From Dentipellis sp. KUC8613 (taxonomy: Eukaryota; Basidiomycota; Agaricomycetes; Russulales; Hericiaceae), in the NCBI GenBank assembly GCA_002286715.1, contig NSJX01000012.1:271916-335915 (forward strand): a DNA stretch of 64,000 nt. Direction: 5' to 3'. Every line of letters begins with the position of its first letter. Positions within the stretch are counted from its first letter, which is position 1. Under the pieces are notes generated by a model. That model did not search any database, was not told the DNA's origin, and was given only the letters and a program-made list of their open reading frames with translations. Of this stretch, positions 25,002 to 36,300 are shown piece by piece. A program made the position numbers and the translations under genes.

Positions 25002-26041
25002 CCAAGCCCCCTTCTCCTCCCCCTTCCGCTTCCCCGCGGCCCGTCTACGTACGCTACGCTACGTGCAAATGCAATGCTATAGAAGCCCCTTTGCTCCTTC
25101 CCTTCCCTTCCCTTGCCTGGCCCGAGTCTTGAGTCAAAGCATAAGCATAACCTTGCACACACACATACGCACGCACACACACACGAGAGCCCGAGATTGA
25201 GTTTGAACTACTTTTCTTCCACGGGGCCCCGACCGCCTGCCGAGTCGAAGCCATAAGAATACATGGTGTCTACTAACTATGCCTCGTCTCCACGTAAAGG
25301 TAAAGGTAAAGGTGCGGGTAAGGGTAGGGGTAAGGGTAAAAAGCGTACTAGGTGAACAATATACTAATCGACAGCGCCGGCGGCGAAAAAAAGAGGTGAA
25401 AGGGGGCGAAAGGGAGGACAGGCGAGACGAGGAAAGGGCCCTATTATATGCGTGAATGGATTCGAAGGGAAGATGACCGGACCGGTGGCGACGACGGGTG
25501 GGAGGCGAAAGCGAAGGCGAAAAAGGCGAAGGCGGATGTGAATATAAGTATGGACACAGGATAACCTCCAGGGTCCGCTGAAGACGAAAGATAAAGCAGA
25601 ATGCGAAATGCGAAATGCGAAATATGAAGGAAAGAAACGCAAATGAGGGGCTGCGGCGGCTGTGGCCGCGGGCCAGGTCCGTTCTCCGTGCGAGCGATGA
25701 AATAAACATGCGTGTGCGGGCGGCAGGCCGGGGCGGGGATGCAGGGCGGGGCGGGGGGTCAGAGAGTGAGTGGTCCGAATACGAAAGGAGGCGAGGGAAA
25801 GAGCAAGGAGTGGATGTGTCGTCGGAACAGTGCGGGGGAGGTCATTTGTGTTTAGGGGCTGTGATCCAGAGACGGGGGATATGATGGAGCAAAAAGCAGA
25901 CTGAGAGAGACTGAGAGACTGAGAGGAAGAGAGAGAGAGAGAGAGCAATTAAATAAGTAGATGAAGGGAGTGCAGGTGTATGCGAGAGAGATGCGAGAAA
26001 GAGAGAGACGGAGAGAAAGCGAAGGAAGCGGGGGCGAAATG
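25002..26041. other. Intergenic spacer between convergent NDUFS6 and kinase genes, rich in simple repeats
   Basis: No gene was found. It contains an AC-type microsatellite (about 25155-25185), a GGTAAA/GGTAAGGG-type run that resembles a degenerate telomere repeat (about 25297-25342), AATGCGAA repeats (25598-25622), a GA-rich run (25900-25946) and general purine bias on the + strand. The 3' UTRs of both genes must lie here. Confidence 0.55.
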
Positions 26042-29000
26042 CTATAGCGGCGGCTCCTCGTCGGGCTCGGTGAACGACATGGGCGACAGCGGGGGATACT
26101 CTCCCTTGGACGCGATGGCATCAAGCTCTGAGAACGGGGGCAGCGACGGCGTCGCGGGGCCGCGGTCGTGGTGATGGCCCGGCCGCAGTGTCGGCAGCGA
26201 CGGCTAAAACCAATCACACACCAGACAGGACAGGACAGGCAAAGAAAGACACACGCATCAGCGGTCAAGTCAGCCACATCACATCGATCTGTGCGAGCGC
26301 GGGAGCACTCACCACCTTGAAAATCGGGTTGATTGCCGACTTTGGCGCGTCCAGGCCGGGACTGGGCGAGAGACCGTGCACATGCCCCGCGTACGGCATC
26401 TGCGGGCTCAGCTGCGGCATTGGGATCGTCACCCGCGGCTGGGGCTGGCGCATCGCCACGTCCGGGCTCTCGCTCGTGCGCGGGTGCACCGTCTGCCAGG
26501 AATGCGAGGGCGAGAGCGAGAGCGACTTCATCGGCGGGGGCGAGCCCGTGTCCGACATCGACTGCGCGTCGACCGACGCGTGCATGTGGAAGTCGTGCAC
26601 GAGCTGCTGCTCCAGCGACAGCGAGTTCGACGAGCGCGCCGACACGGGAAAGTCGTCGAACGCGCGCAGCGAGCTTGTGGTTGACGAGACGCGGTTGAGC
26701 CCGAGCATGCTGCGCTGGTGCGAGAGCCGCGACGGGCCCGGGTCGCTGTCGACCGTGGCGAACGAGATGGCGGAGATGGGCCCCAGGCTCTGCACGTCCG
26801 ACGAGGACATCGAGTGGTCGTCGTCGTGCTCTCTCCGGCGCGCCTTGGCCATGCGCTCGTCGCCCCGCCAGTCGTACGGCGCCGCGGAGGCAGGGGACGC
26901 CTGCGGCGCGTGGCGCACGGGGCCGCCCCCGCCGCGCTGCGCCGCCGCGTTCTTGTGCTTGCTCGCCGCGTCCGCCTCGAGCAGGCTCGCCGAATGCGCC
27001 CACTTCCACTCCAACTCGGGCGCGTGCACCTGCATGAGCACATGGTTCCGCTTCTCCATGACCGCGCGCGCCTGCTCCCGGTGCGACTTCTTCGCCTGCG
27101 CGCGCCGCTGCATCTCCGCCTCGCGCTGCACCCGCTCGGCCTCTTTGCGCAGCTTCTTCGGATCCACGGGCTGTGGTGGGGGCGGTGGGGGCGGCGGCTC
27201 GGCCATGGGCTGCGACATCTCTGGCAATGATCGGCTGTCGGTGCTCGAGGACTGCGTGCGCTTGAGCGAGGGCGTCGAGCTGCTCGACGTGACGTGCATC
27301 TCGTCCACGGGCGGGAGCCCGTTCTGCGGGGGCGCGGCCTGCTTGTCGCCGTGTCCGAACATGCCGCCGAGGCCGCTCCACTTGTGCTGGCGCCGAAAGC
27401 CCAGCGAGCTGAGCTTCCCGAGCTTCGTGCCCGCGTGCGCGACGTCCGGCACGATCGCGTTCGTGGTCTCCTGCATCGGGTCGGGCTCCAGTGGCGGCCG
27501 CGAGGGGTACTCCTGCGCCATCGGTGACGTCTGAATGTCCATGGGCTGGCCGAGGATGTACTCTTCGTGGATCTCTGTATGCGACGACACCACCATGCTG
27601 TCCCACTCGCTCTGCGTTTGTGGTGACGACATGTCTGCGCTCTGATATGACGAGACGCTGGACACGGTATTCGAGTGCTGGAGCTGGGGCGGAAAGTGTT
27701 GCGGATGCATGTTGTCGGAGCCCCGCCGAACATGCGCATACGACGGGTCGCTGGCATATTCGGAGGTGGTGGACGGTCCGGGCGAATGCGAGTAGAAGGC
27801 TTGCCGATGTGAGACGGACGCGTCGGGGATATGTGAGAGATGGAGCTGGGGAGGGGCTCGTGGGGATGCATGGGAGTGTGAGGGAGGCAGTGGACGGGGG
27901 GATTGTGCGGACAATGTCGACGCAGCCGTCGAAACGCCATTGCGGTGCGCGGAAAGGAGGGGGGCGGATGTAGAGATGGAAAGATGGGGTTGTGACGGTG
28001 CGGTGCGTGCGGCGGTTTCAAGGAGGTATGGGTGCTCGAGACACTGTCGGCTGGTGAGTCTGGCAGCAGGGTCGTACTTGAGCAGGTCAGCGATGCACTC
28101 GATGAGCTTGCGGGGGACGTTCCGGTCAAAGAGCGTGGTGATGTCTCTCGGGCGAATCTGCGATGTCAATGGATGAGCATTGTAAGTAACACTGAGAGAA
28201 AAATAGCGACGGACCTTCTGAAACGTAAAGCCAACATTCTTTGCCATTTTGATCCCCTTTGGCCATTTGCCCCCGCCGATCGACTTGCCCCGCGCATCAA
28301 CGCCATACTCATCACTCGGGTCGCCGAGGACCTCCGCAATCTTGGTGATCTGGTCGAGCTCGACCTTGCCGGGAAACAACGGACGGAGGTTGACGAGCTC
28401 GGCCATGATAGTCCCAAGCGCCCACATGTCGACAGGGTTGGAGTAGTCTCTACTCTTGAGGAGCACTTCTGGCGCACGATACCAACGGGTAGACACGTAC
28501 TCGGTGTAGGGAGGCTTGCTGCGTGTTTCGCGCGCGAGACCAAAGTCGGCGAGCTTGATGATCACGACCACGTCCTTTTCCGGGGGAGCGTCTGGGGGAG
28601 CAAGCGGTGAGAGGTTGGGGTAGTCGTGGAGGCCGGTGGTGGTGACGAGGACGTTCTCGGGCTTCATGTCGCGATGAAAGTAGCCCGAGGCGTGTATGTG
28701 GTGGAGGCCCGAGACGATCTGGCGGAAGATGGCAGCGACGAGCCCGCCGGCAAGCGGACGGCCCTTGCGAGCTTTGATGAGCTGGAAGAGATGGCCCTCC
28801 ATGGGTTCGAAGACGAAATAGAGCTCTTTAGACTCGGGAAGAAGAAAGGAATCGTAGAGGGGAATAATATTAGGGTGCATGGGTATCGCACGTAGAGCCT
28901 GGGGGGTGAGCGAAACGTGAGCGCGGGGCGGGGGAGCGGAGAAGGGGGACGGACCTCGAGTTCCTTGAGTCGTCTGCACTCGTCCCAGCCGCCTTCCCAC

Positions 29001-29472
29001 TTCTTTTTCATCCTCTTGACGGCGACGAGACGCTTGTTGGCGTACTCCGGTCTGGCGCCAGCTCCAGACTGCATGGCAGAGAGTGGTGTATTGGGCGGTA
29101 GCGGCCCATGCCAATCGCAGAGCCAGACTGTGCCGAAGGAGCCGTCGCCGACGGCCTTGATGGGGGTGAAGGAGCGGGTCGAACCTGTGGGAGGGTGAGC
29201 AGTGCGGGGGAGGTGGAGGGGGGGAGAGACGGACTGCTGTGGGCATCGCCGTAGCGGATGGCAGAGTCGGAGAGGTATACGGCGGGGATGCCCTGTGCGA
29301 CGAAGGGCTCCTTTGCGGCGGGGTAGGAGCGGTGAGAGTGGGCGGGGGAGGGGGCGGGATGCGGGGGTTGTGGTTGCGGTTGCGGGTGTTGCGGGGGATG
29401 AGGGAGAGAGTGGGGGGGAGCAGGGGCGGGTGCGTAGAGAGTGGTGGAGACATGGGCTGGAGATTGGTACAT
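26042..29472 (-). CDS. Ime2/MAK-type (RCK family) protein kinase
   Basis: This is a Ser/Thr kinase of the CMGC group, RCK branch (yeast Ime2, Ustilago Crk1, animal MAK/ICK), whose fungal members act in meiosis, mating and morphogenesis. ATG 29472 opens a Pro/His-rich leader. The kinase domain runs from about 29180 to 28000: glycine loop GDGSFGTVWL, catalytic Lys in VAVKRM (with an insert of about 25 residues between them), HRDMKPENVL, LADFGLARE, and the dual-phosphorylation motif TEY in YTEYVSTRWYRAPEVLL. TEY rather than TDY, plus the RWYRAPE form, fits the RCK branch. A very long disordered tail follows (Ser/His/Gln-rich, with a helical stretch near 27000-27150). After an intron (donor GTGAGT at about 26312), the last exon ends PDEEPPL at TAG 26042-26044. 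The assignment to Crk1/Ime2 orthology is inferred. Confidence 0.88.
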
Positions 29473-29948
29473 GATACAGGGAGAACTGGCATGGCCCTTG
29501 GGAGAGGGCGGGCGGGAGGGACGCGGCGCGACTCAGCACATCGAGGACAAGAGCAAGCGAGCGGATGCAGTGTCTTCTTTTTTTCCACTTGTATTTACCA
29601 CTCCATCCCCGATCGCACTTCCCTACTTTCTCTCTTTCCTCTCTTTCTTTCGCCTGCAACTAGTCCCCGCCGGCCTACTAGCTGCCCCGACCCCCGCCCG
29701 CCCGCTCGCCCGCCCGCCCGCCGCCCCGCCCCGCCGTACCCCGTCGGGGCGCCTGACTGTGGGCCGCCCGCTGGCCGGCACAGACAGCGAGATCCACGGC
29801 GATCTGAGATCGAGTCTGGGAGCGCATGGGATGACATAATCTGGACATTGGGCGCTAGAACACCGCTAGAACTCGTGCTGGCTCATGTGCTCTCTCATCA
29901 CGGCCCACTCTATCTTCCCATCTATCATCCTTCCCAATTACATCCCTC
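29473..29948. other. Intergenic: kinase promoter and 3' end of the PRS gene
   Basis: No gene was seen. It holds a C/G-only tract of CCCG/GCCC repeats around 29690-29730 and a T/C-rich stretch at 29580-29650. Confidence 0.45.
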
Positions 29949-31343
29949 TCAGTACGGCACTTCATTGAACAGCTTCGACACGCTCTCCCCGTAGTGGCTC
30001 CTCCGAATCACCTCCCCCAGCACCGGCCCTATGTCTATCGTCTCGATCTTCCCGCACTTGTCCATGTTCTCTCCCTGCGGCAGCGTGTTCGTCACGATCA
30101 GCTTCTCCAACGCGCTTTCCTCCACTATCTTCAGCGCGTTCCCGCTCAGAATCCCGTGCGTCACGATCGCGTACGACTTGGCCACCCCCGCCTCCGCCAG
30201 GTGTTTCGCCGCCAGGCTCAGCGTCCCGCACGTGTCCGCCATGTCGTCCACCAGGATCGCGATTTTCCCCTCGACGTGTCCCACCAGCACCATCCGCGAC
30301 ACCTCGTTCGCCTTTTTCCGCTCCTTGTGGAACAGCGCAAAGTCTACCCCCAGCCGGTCCGCCATCGACGTTGCTCTGTTCGCACCCAAAGTCCATTAGG
30401 AGTGTGCATCATGCCGGCACCATACGTCAACGCCTCGCTCCAGCCCCGATTAACGCCGCCACGCACCTTTTAGCCCCTCCGGCATCGGGCGACACGATGA
30501 CCACCTGCGAGAGGTCAAAGTGCGTGCGTATGTAGAGGATCACCGACGGCTCTGCATACAACTGCCGTCCACGTCGTGTGTGTGTGAAGCGCAATTTCAC
30601 CCGCAGCAGCGCAGATCACTTACACTGCACGGCGCGAGCACGGGCACGGGCACGGTCAGCGGCTGCACAGAGCGTCACGAACGCAGCAGAGAGACGCACT
30701 TGTCTACCGGAACATCGAAGAAGCCTTGGATCTGCGATGCGTGCAGGTCCATGGTCTGCCAGCGTCACAGGCGCAGGAGAAACGTGCGTCGAGCGCGTCT
30801 GTCAGCACGCCGCCGCCGAGCGCGAACGGCACAATGCACGCACAATGACATGGTCGCAGCCGCTCTTCTGCAGCATGTTCGCGACGAGCTTCGCCGTGAT
30901 CGGCGCGCGCGACTTGTCCTTCTTGTCCTGCCTGGCGTAAGGGAACAGCGGGAGCACCGCCGTAATCCGCTTTGCAGACGCAATCTTGCACGCATGGATC
31001 ATGATGCACATCTCCATGAGCGCCGTGTTCACCTGGCCGCAGCCGGTGTTGATGATGTACACATCGTCCTCGCGCACCGACTCGATGATGCGCACGGTCG
31101 ACTCGCCGATGCCGCTGCGCGAGACTTCTGCCTTGGAGAGGGAGATCCCGAGCCTGTAGACCAGTACGCATAGGTACCCGCCCAGCGTAATCCATAACAC
31201 AGAACGCACCGCCGCACAATAATCTCAGCGAGCTCGGGATGGCTAGTGCCTGCACACAAAATTTGCTCAATACGCCGCACAATCCATAGGAGGAGTCGGG
31301 GGTGCATACCAGTGAAAACTTTGATGCCACTACCGTTCAGCAT
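29949..31343 (-). CDS. PRS: Ribose-phosphate pyrophosphokinase (PRPP synthetase)
   Basis: It makes phosphoribosyl pyrophosphate from ribose 5-phosphate and ATP, the precursor of purines, pyrimidines, His, Trp and NAD. ATG 31343 gives [12 protein letters not shown], and a small second exon [14 protein letters not shown] leads into [20 protein letters not shown]. Diagnostic parts: [19 protein letters not shown]; flexible catalytic loop [20 protein letters not shown]; metal-binding [12 protein letters not shown]; ribose-5-phosphate/PRPP loop [17 protein letters not shown]; and the end [14 protein letters not shown]. Length and lack of a large insertion fit the short (non-insert) class, as in yeast Prs2-4. 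At least six introns; exon 1 is only 34 nt. No defect was seen. Confidence 0.93.
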
Positions 31344-33324
31344 CTTGCGCTCTTGCAGCCATGGACTGGCGCACGGCCAAATAGTACAACAGGTGTGGAG
31401 AGAGATGGTGGCGAGAGGAGCAGGAGCAGGCGGCGGAGCGGCAGTGCATAGGAGCTTTGCCCGGCGCGCCGCTGTATCAGATGCTGCCGGATTGGGGCCA
31501 AATTTTCGCCCGAGGCGATGATGTCAGCGAAACGTGATCCCGACGCGCCAGTCGCGACGCGTCGCGCTTTGACGAGGACCGCTTTGAACTGCAACAGCTC
31601 TGAACGTGCGTGGGCACCCACAACATCGCGACTGCTTCGTGAGTTTCAAATCCGCGCCGCGCCGCTGTGGCCACTCACCGTGTCCCCGTCAGATCTGGTG
31701 GGAACGTTTCCGAGTGATGCGGCATCCCGCGGCCGGGCGCGACCAACTGCTGACGTCGGACGGCCACGACTTCGACTGGCAACGACCTATACGTACGCTT
31801 CGCGATGGCGGTCGCAGCCTGAGCTGAGTGCTGTTCTCTCGAGACAGCGAAGCCACTTGCAGCCCCGCCTCCATCAACGATCAATGCCCCGCCAGGACTG
31901 CGCTGCGCCCAAATGGAGGAAATTCAATGCCCAAGCTCCAGAACGCGGACGTATACGTATACGTACCCTTCGCAACTGAGCCTGGAACCGAGCCTGAGAC
32001 GGCGACGCAGAGGACGCGGTATCGAAGATCATGCATGCCGTAGCATGCTCCCGTTCCCGTTCCCTTCCTGCTGTACTGTCGCGTCGTGTCGCGTCGCGAG
32101 GGTAAGCAGAACCCCAGTCAACCTCCATACCAGCGCTGCACCCCCAGCTACTGTAATATCGGCAGGGAACACGAAGACGAAGACCCACGTCCGATTGCCG
32201 TGGGTCGTCGCTAGCTCGCGTGGCAATCGCGCAGACGCACGGACGCTGGATGCTGTATATGGGACATGCTATTCCGCCGGCGTCGGGCCCGCACCCGCAC
32301 CCGCACGCGACACCCACCCTTGTTCAGAATACGGCCGTGCGATTGTACTCGTGTCCGAGTCTAGACGTGCGTGCTCCCATACCCATACCCATACAATCCT
32401 CGGCGCGGCACAGGTACTAGTACTGTACACGCCCCCGGCGTTCTTCTGCTCTGCGCGCCTCGCTCGCACGACGCGACGTGGCCGACCCGCACGTCCTTCT
32501 CTGCAGAAGGACAAGCTCAAGCAGGCAAGTACGTATCCGCCACCGCCCTTCGCACCGACCCGTGCAGCGGGGAATTGTCTGCCTTCCAGCCTGCGCGTGC
32601 GCACGGGGATGCTTCTCCTCCTGCGACAATTCACAGCGCGCTGATTGATGCAGATGGCGATGGCCAGACGCGTACGGACTCGGATTCAGAGGCGCCCCGT
32701 TCTCCGCTAGCTATAGCCACGTGTCGGCGTCGCGGCTCTCGGGTTGCGCATTGTGCTCGCATTTGGCCTGGGGGGTCCACCGCGCCGTCTCGTCCTCCGA
32801 GCCGTCGCCGTTGCCGGTGCCGACACGCTACTTGTGTGCAAATTCAGCACGCAATTATATGCAATTGTGTCCGATCTGCCATGCAGATCTCCCGAGACGC
32901 GGTCCGGGGGGCGGGACACTTACGCCTGAGCTAAGCTAACATTACTTGCAGGGTCTCTGCGCTCGTCCAGCTCTGCGTCACCGTGCGTCTGCGTCTGCGT
33001 CTGATGGCGCGCCACAATCAGCACGGCTTGGCGGCCATCACGATGCGATGGTGCAGGCCTGTGGAAAACTCGTCCGTCGTGCTCTATATGGATTAGAGCG
33101 GCGGCGGCAGTAGCTCCGGCAACGACGACGACAAACGACGCCATCCACATCGACGCACCCGCATCCACATCTGTTCTCACCAGATTCCAGAGCCCGCAGC
33201 TCGCGCGACCCACGACTCACGACCCACAGCCGGTGATGCAGCCGGCCCGCACTGCTCAGAACCGCAGGCTCGCGGGCGGCGGGCCGGGCCCAGGATGCGC
33301 TGCAGAGAAGCTGGACTGAATGCG
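31344..33324. other. Two-kilobase intergenic region left of the transposon
   Basis: It contains the PRS promoter. Frames are open here and there on both strands because of high GC, but none shows a recognisable domain or convincing splice pattern. Short features: CCATAC repeats near 32376-32394, CACCCG repeats near 32291-32303, and the palindrome GCTATAGC near 32709. Confidence 0.5.
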
Positions 33325-33330
33325 TACTGG
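33325..33330. repeat. Left target-site duplication TACTGG
   Basis: TACTGG stands directly outside the left terminal inverted repeat and is repeated in the same orientation at 45174-45179, directly outside the right one. This is what integration with a 6-bp staggered cut leaves. Confidence 0.85.
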
Positions 33331-33750
33331 TATGGCAAGCAAAAGTGAGCAGCATCGTTTTCCGTCACGGGCGTGACAGATCGGGATCTTTGATCTGGGA
33401 ATTGATCAGCCGACGCGCCGCGCGTCAAATCTTGTCACTCGTCACATCATCCCGCCGCGCCGCGCCGTGCCTCGTTCCTCGTCGGGCGCTGTCCTCCGCT
33501 CATCGTTTCTGGCAGCGTGGACCGCCATAGAGCAGGGCGGCAGTTGAGCAGGGTTCACGAGAGCCACAAGGCTCTCATTACGTAATGATTCCATTTTCGA
33601 GCGAGTGACAGAACAAAATTTCCATATATCTCGGGAACGAAGCAACGCACAGAGACGCGAATGGCACCGTTGAACTCGTATTTTCGAGACGATTCCGTAG
33701 GTATGTAGAACGACTTGAATCGATGCATTTTTAGATTCGGACTTCGAGGG
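33331..33750 (+). repeat. Left terminal inverted repeat, 420 bp
   Basis: Reverse-complement match to 44754-45173 over the full 420 bp, with no mismatch seen on manual comparison. Homology stops sharply at both edges. It contains a stem-loop GAGAGCC-ACAA-GGCTCTC (33559-33576), the perfect palindrome TCATTACGTAATGA (33575-33588) and TCACGGGCGTGA near its outer part, possible binding sites for the transposition proteins. Confidence 0.95.
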
Positions 33751-33761
33751 ACACGACAAAG

Positions 33762-35527
33762 CTACATTGTGCTACCTCCATTCTGCCTCTGCTCCTTCTC
33801 CCACTTCAGCAGCCATGCACGGTCTTCATTAAGATCATCATACTTTGATAACCTTCCCAAGACGGCCTCCCATCTTTCGTCATGTGTGCCCTCTAATCGG
33901 AGGCGTTCCCTTGCAGAGACGGTATGTGCAGGACGGAATCCAAGGCGCACCCAGCGGAGCAGCCCGCCTGCGCAGTACTGCGTGATGGAGTAGCGGTGCT
34001 CCCCGTCAGCGATCGGGGTGTTGCCGTGGCGCATGGCTGCTGACGAGAGAAGCAAGGTGGAGCCTGCAGGAAAACGGATGCAGAGCTTGAGGTCCCAAAG
34101 ATAGATGTCTCCGCCATCATCAGCGTTAAAGTCCCCCAAGGACGTCACAGCGCAGGGGACGTCTGGAGCGTTGCCGGAGTCGTTATGGTCAATGCATTCC
34201 GTCTTAGGACCAAGATTGAACGTAACGGATGGGTAGATGCTGCCGTGGAAGTTCTGCTTGAGCTCGGGCTGCTTCTCTGCGAGTGCCTGCATTGTTTCAT
34301 GAAGATTGGCGTAGACTTTCGGAAAGTACGAGGCCATTGCCTCTGCAGATAGTGATGAGAGCGCTGGTGCTGGAAAAAAGTGCATGCAGGCTCACGGCTT
34401 TGGAAATGTGCGATGCGCTGCACGTCCTTGTCAGCGAGGAGCATTTCGATGAGCTCCTCGTCTTCTGCAGAGTGCTTGCGCACTGCTGGAATCTGTTGGT
34501 GGAGAAATCAGCGGCGTGCTTGGGGAGGCTGATGAGGAGGGGGGGCAATGGAGGCGCAAACCTTCTGCCCAGTTCCATATGAGACGCCGACGTTCCAGGC
34601 AGCAAAATTGCCGCGGCTGTGGGACATCTTTTGCTCTGTGAACGAGCCGCGGCCGCGAGTCGCTTCGAAGAGGTCAGCCACGCGTTCCGTCGCCGTTGGC
34701 CAGCGGTGCTCGGGCTCTCGCTCGTCGTCTTCTTCGGGTTGGCCAATGAGCACGGCGATGACATGCCCCTGCCTATCAAGGATTGCGTACGGCGTTCTGC
34801 AGATGCGTGAGCGGCGTGGGCTTAGCAGAGAAATCAGATCGGCTTACACCCCGTCCCAGTTGAACCGCCTAAAGCCTTTGTTCTGAAGCTCCAGTTGGGT
34901 CCAAGGCACTGACGACATTCCGCGAAGGGCCTTCACGGTGTACCCGCCCTCTGTCACTGCGTAGTCTATGGCGGCGTTCACATCTTTGCAGACGATGGTT
35001 GGCGGCGCGCCTTTCTTGGCGAAAGAGGGCCTGTGGTGGTTCGGCACGCCGTCCCACCGTGCGGGACCCTCCCTCTCTGCTGCTCGTTTCGCCTGGCGCC
35101 GTCGTTTTTTGCCTGCCTTTGACGCCTCGGTTCGCTTGCGCTTGTTCTTCTTTGTCGAAGGGCGAGGCGGAAGCGACGGCGGTGGCGGTGGAAGCGACGA
35201 CGAAGGCAATGGTGGCGACGGTGGCGGGGATGCCGGTGCGTCCGACGGAGAGGGGTGGGCCCCTTCGAGTTCTGGGAGGCTTAGGTCCCCCTCGTCGGAG
35301 GCCGGTGGAAGCAGCGGGCTGCTGGGTGCAGTCGAAACCGGGGACAGCGTCGTGGGCGAATGGATGGCCGCGCCGTCGCCTGATTCCTGCGCAGCCTCCC
35401 GCCTGTCATTCAGTGCTTCGTTGGCAGCCATGGCCTTGAGGAGCAGGCTTGAGTATCGGAGGTTCGTTGAGAGCCGTGCGGCATTGGCAGGCACGTCGTA
35501 GTCGTTTCCGGAGCGCGTCTTTACCAT
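33762..35527 (-). CDS. TET/JBP-like 2-oxoglutarate/Fe(II) dioxygenase, transposon cargo
   Basis: Basidiomycete genomes hold many copies of this 2OG-Fe(II) oxygenase family. TET/JBP relatives oxidise 5-methylcytosine or thymine in DNA; the substrate here is unknown. ATG 35527 opens a Pro/Ser-rich disordered leader with a basic stretch KKNKRKRTEASKAGKKRRR. Next come FRRFNWDGV joined over an intron to TPYAILDRQGHVIAVLIGQP, then RGNFAAWNVGVSYGTGQ, a short exon HSAEDEELIEMLLADKDVQR, and the oxygenase core in the last exon: HNDSGN (iron ligands His and Asp of HxD), GGDIYLWDLKLCIRFPAGS, MRHGNTPI (third iron ligand His) and HRYSITQYCAGG (Arg that would hold 2-oxoglutarate). The catalytic set appears complete. 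The stop is at 33762-33764, 11 bp from the TIR, so any 3' UTR must use the TIR. Confidence 0.8.
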
Positions 35528-36300
35528 TGAAGCGGCCTCTCTGAGCGTAAGATGTGGAGTTTGGTGGGGTCTTGTTCAGAGATGGGGTGTGAGGCCCAGG
35601 TCCGGAATGCAGGTGTGGAAGAAGACGTACGCGTCGTGCGTGACAACGAGTTCAGCGGCCTCAACCGCGTTCTGCTGTGCGACGGGGAGGCGTAGGCTTC
35701 ACGAGTGGCGCAGCTAGCAGAGGCCAAAGAATTGCTGGCGGGCGCAAGCAGCGGATGGAACGGCACACAGGAGCTGCACGGGCCCGAAAAATCTAGTCAG
35801 TATTGAGCGCGCATGAGAAGGGTCGGGCGTAGGTGCATGACGGGCTCGTCGGCGGCGGAGAGGATGGTGTGGAGGTATTGAAAGAAAACGCGTCAGGGCC
35901 TGGGCAGGCCCATCAGCGATGCGAGTGGCGGCGTGAGGGTAAAATCAACAAACCGCACCAGAGCCAGGGCAGGCTCATCGGCGGCGAGGAGGGCAGAATG
36001 GGGGCTTTAAAAAACGCGTCAGGGCCTGGGCAGACCCATCAGCGACGTGGGGAGCAGTATGGAGGTGAAAGAAACGTGTCAGAGCCTGGGCAGACCCATC
36101 GGCGGTGAGGAGATCGGTGTGAAGCCGTCCAAAACGCGGCAGAGGCCCTACACAAGCCGTCGAAGGCAGCTGGGGGGAGGGCGTAGGCAAAGGGGCACTC
36201 ACAGGGTGTCGGTGGTGGGAGTTGGGAACGGCGAGACGATTTTTCGCGCTGTTGCCATCTCATATACTTACGATGCGGCGAGGTAGAGCCCTTCATTAGC
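35528..36300. repeat. Spacer with a minisatellite of about 60-65 bp units
   Basis: Between about 35885 and 36110 the motif GGGCCTGGGCAGGCCCATCA and its variants recurs with spacing of about 60-65 bp (near 35896, 35961, 36021 and 36081), and a decayed copy follows. Units also share AAAACGCGTCAG just before the motif and GGCGGNGAGGA after it. Open frames across it are a by-product of the repeat. No domain was recognised. Confidence 0.7.

Noticed and set aside
25852..27606. 584-codon minus-strand and 448-codon plus-strand frames over the kinase tail
   Set aside because: Both are shadow frames of the GC-rich, disordered C-terminal part of the Ime2-like kinase.
31913..32644. Plus-strand frame of 243 codons left of the transposon
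   Set aside because: Low-complexity translation over CCATAC and CACCCG repeats, without domain or promoter evidence.
33442..33759. Open frames inside the TIR (and the identical ones at 44859-45062)
   Set aside because: The same frame occurs in both inverted copies only because the TIRs are identical; there is no domain and no splice or start evidence.
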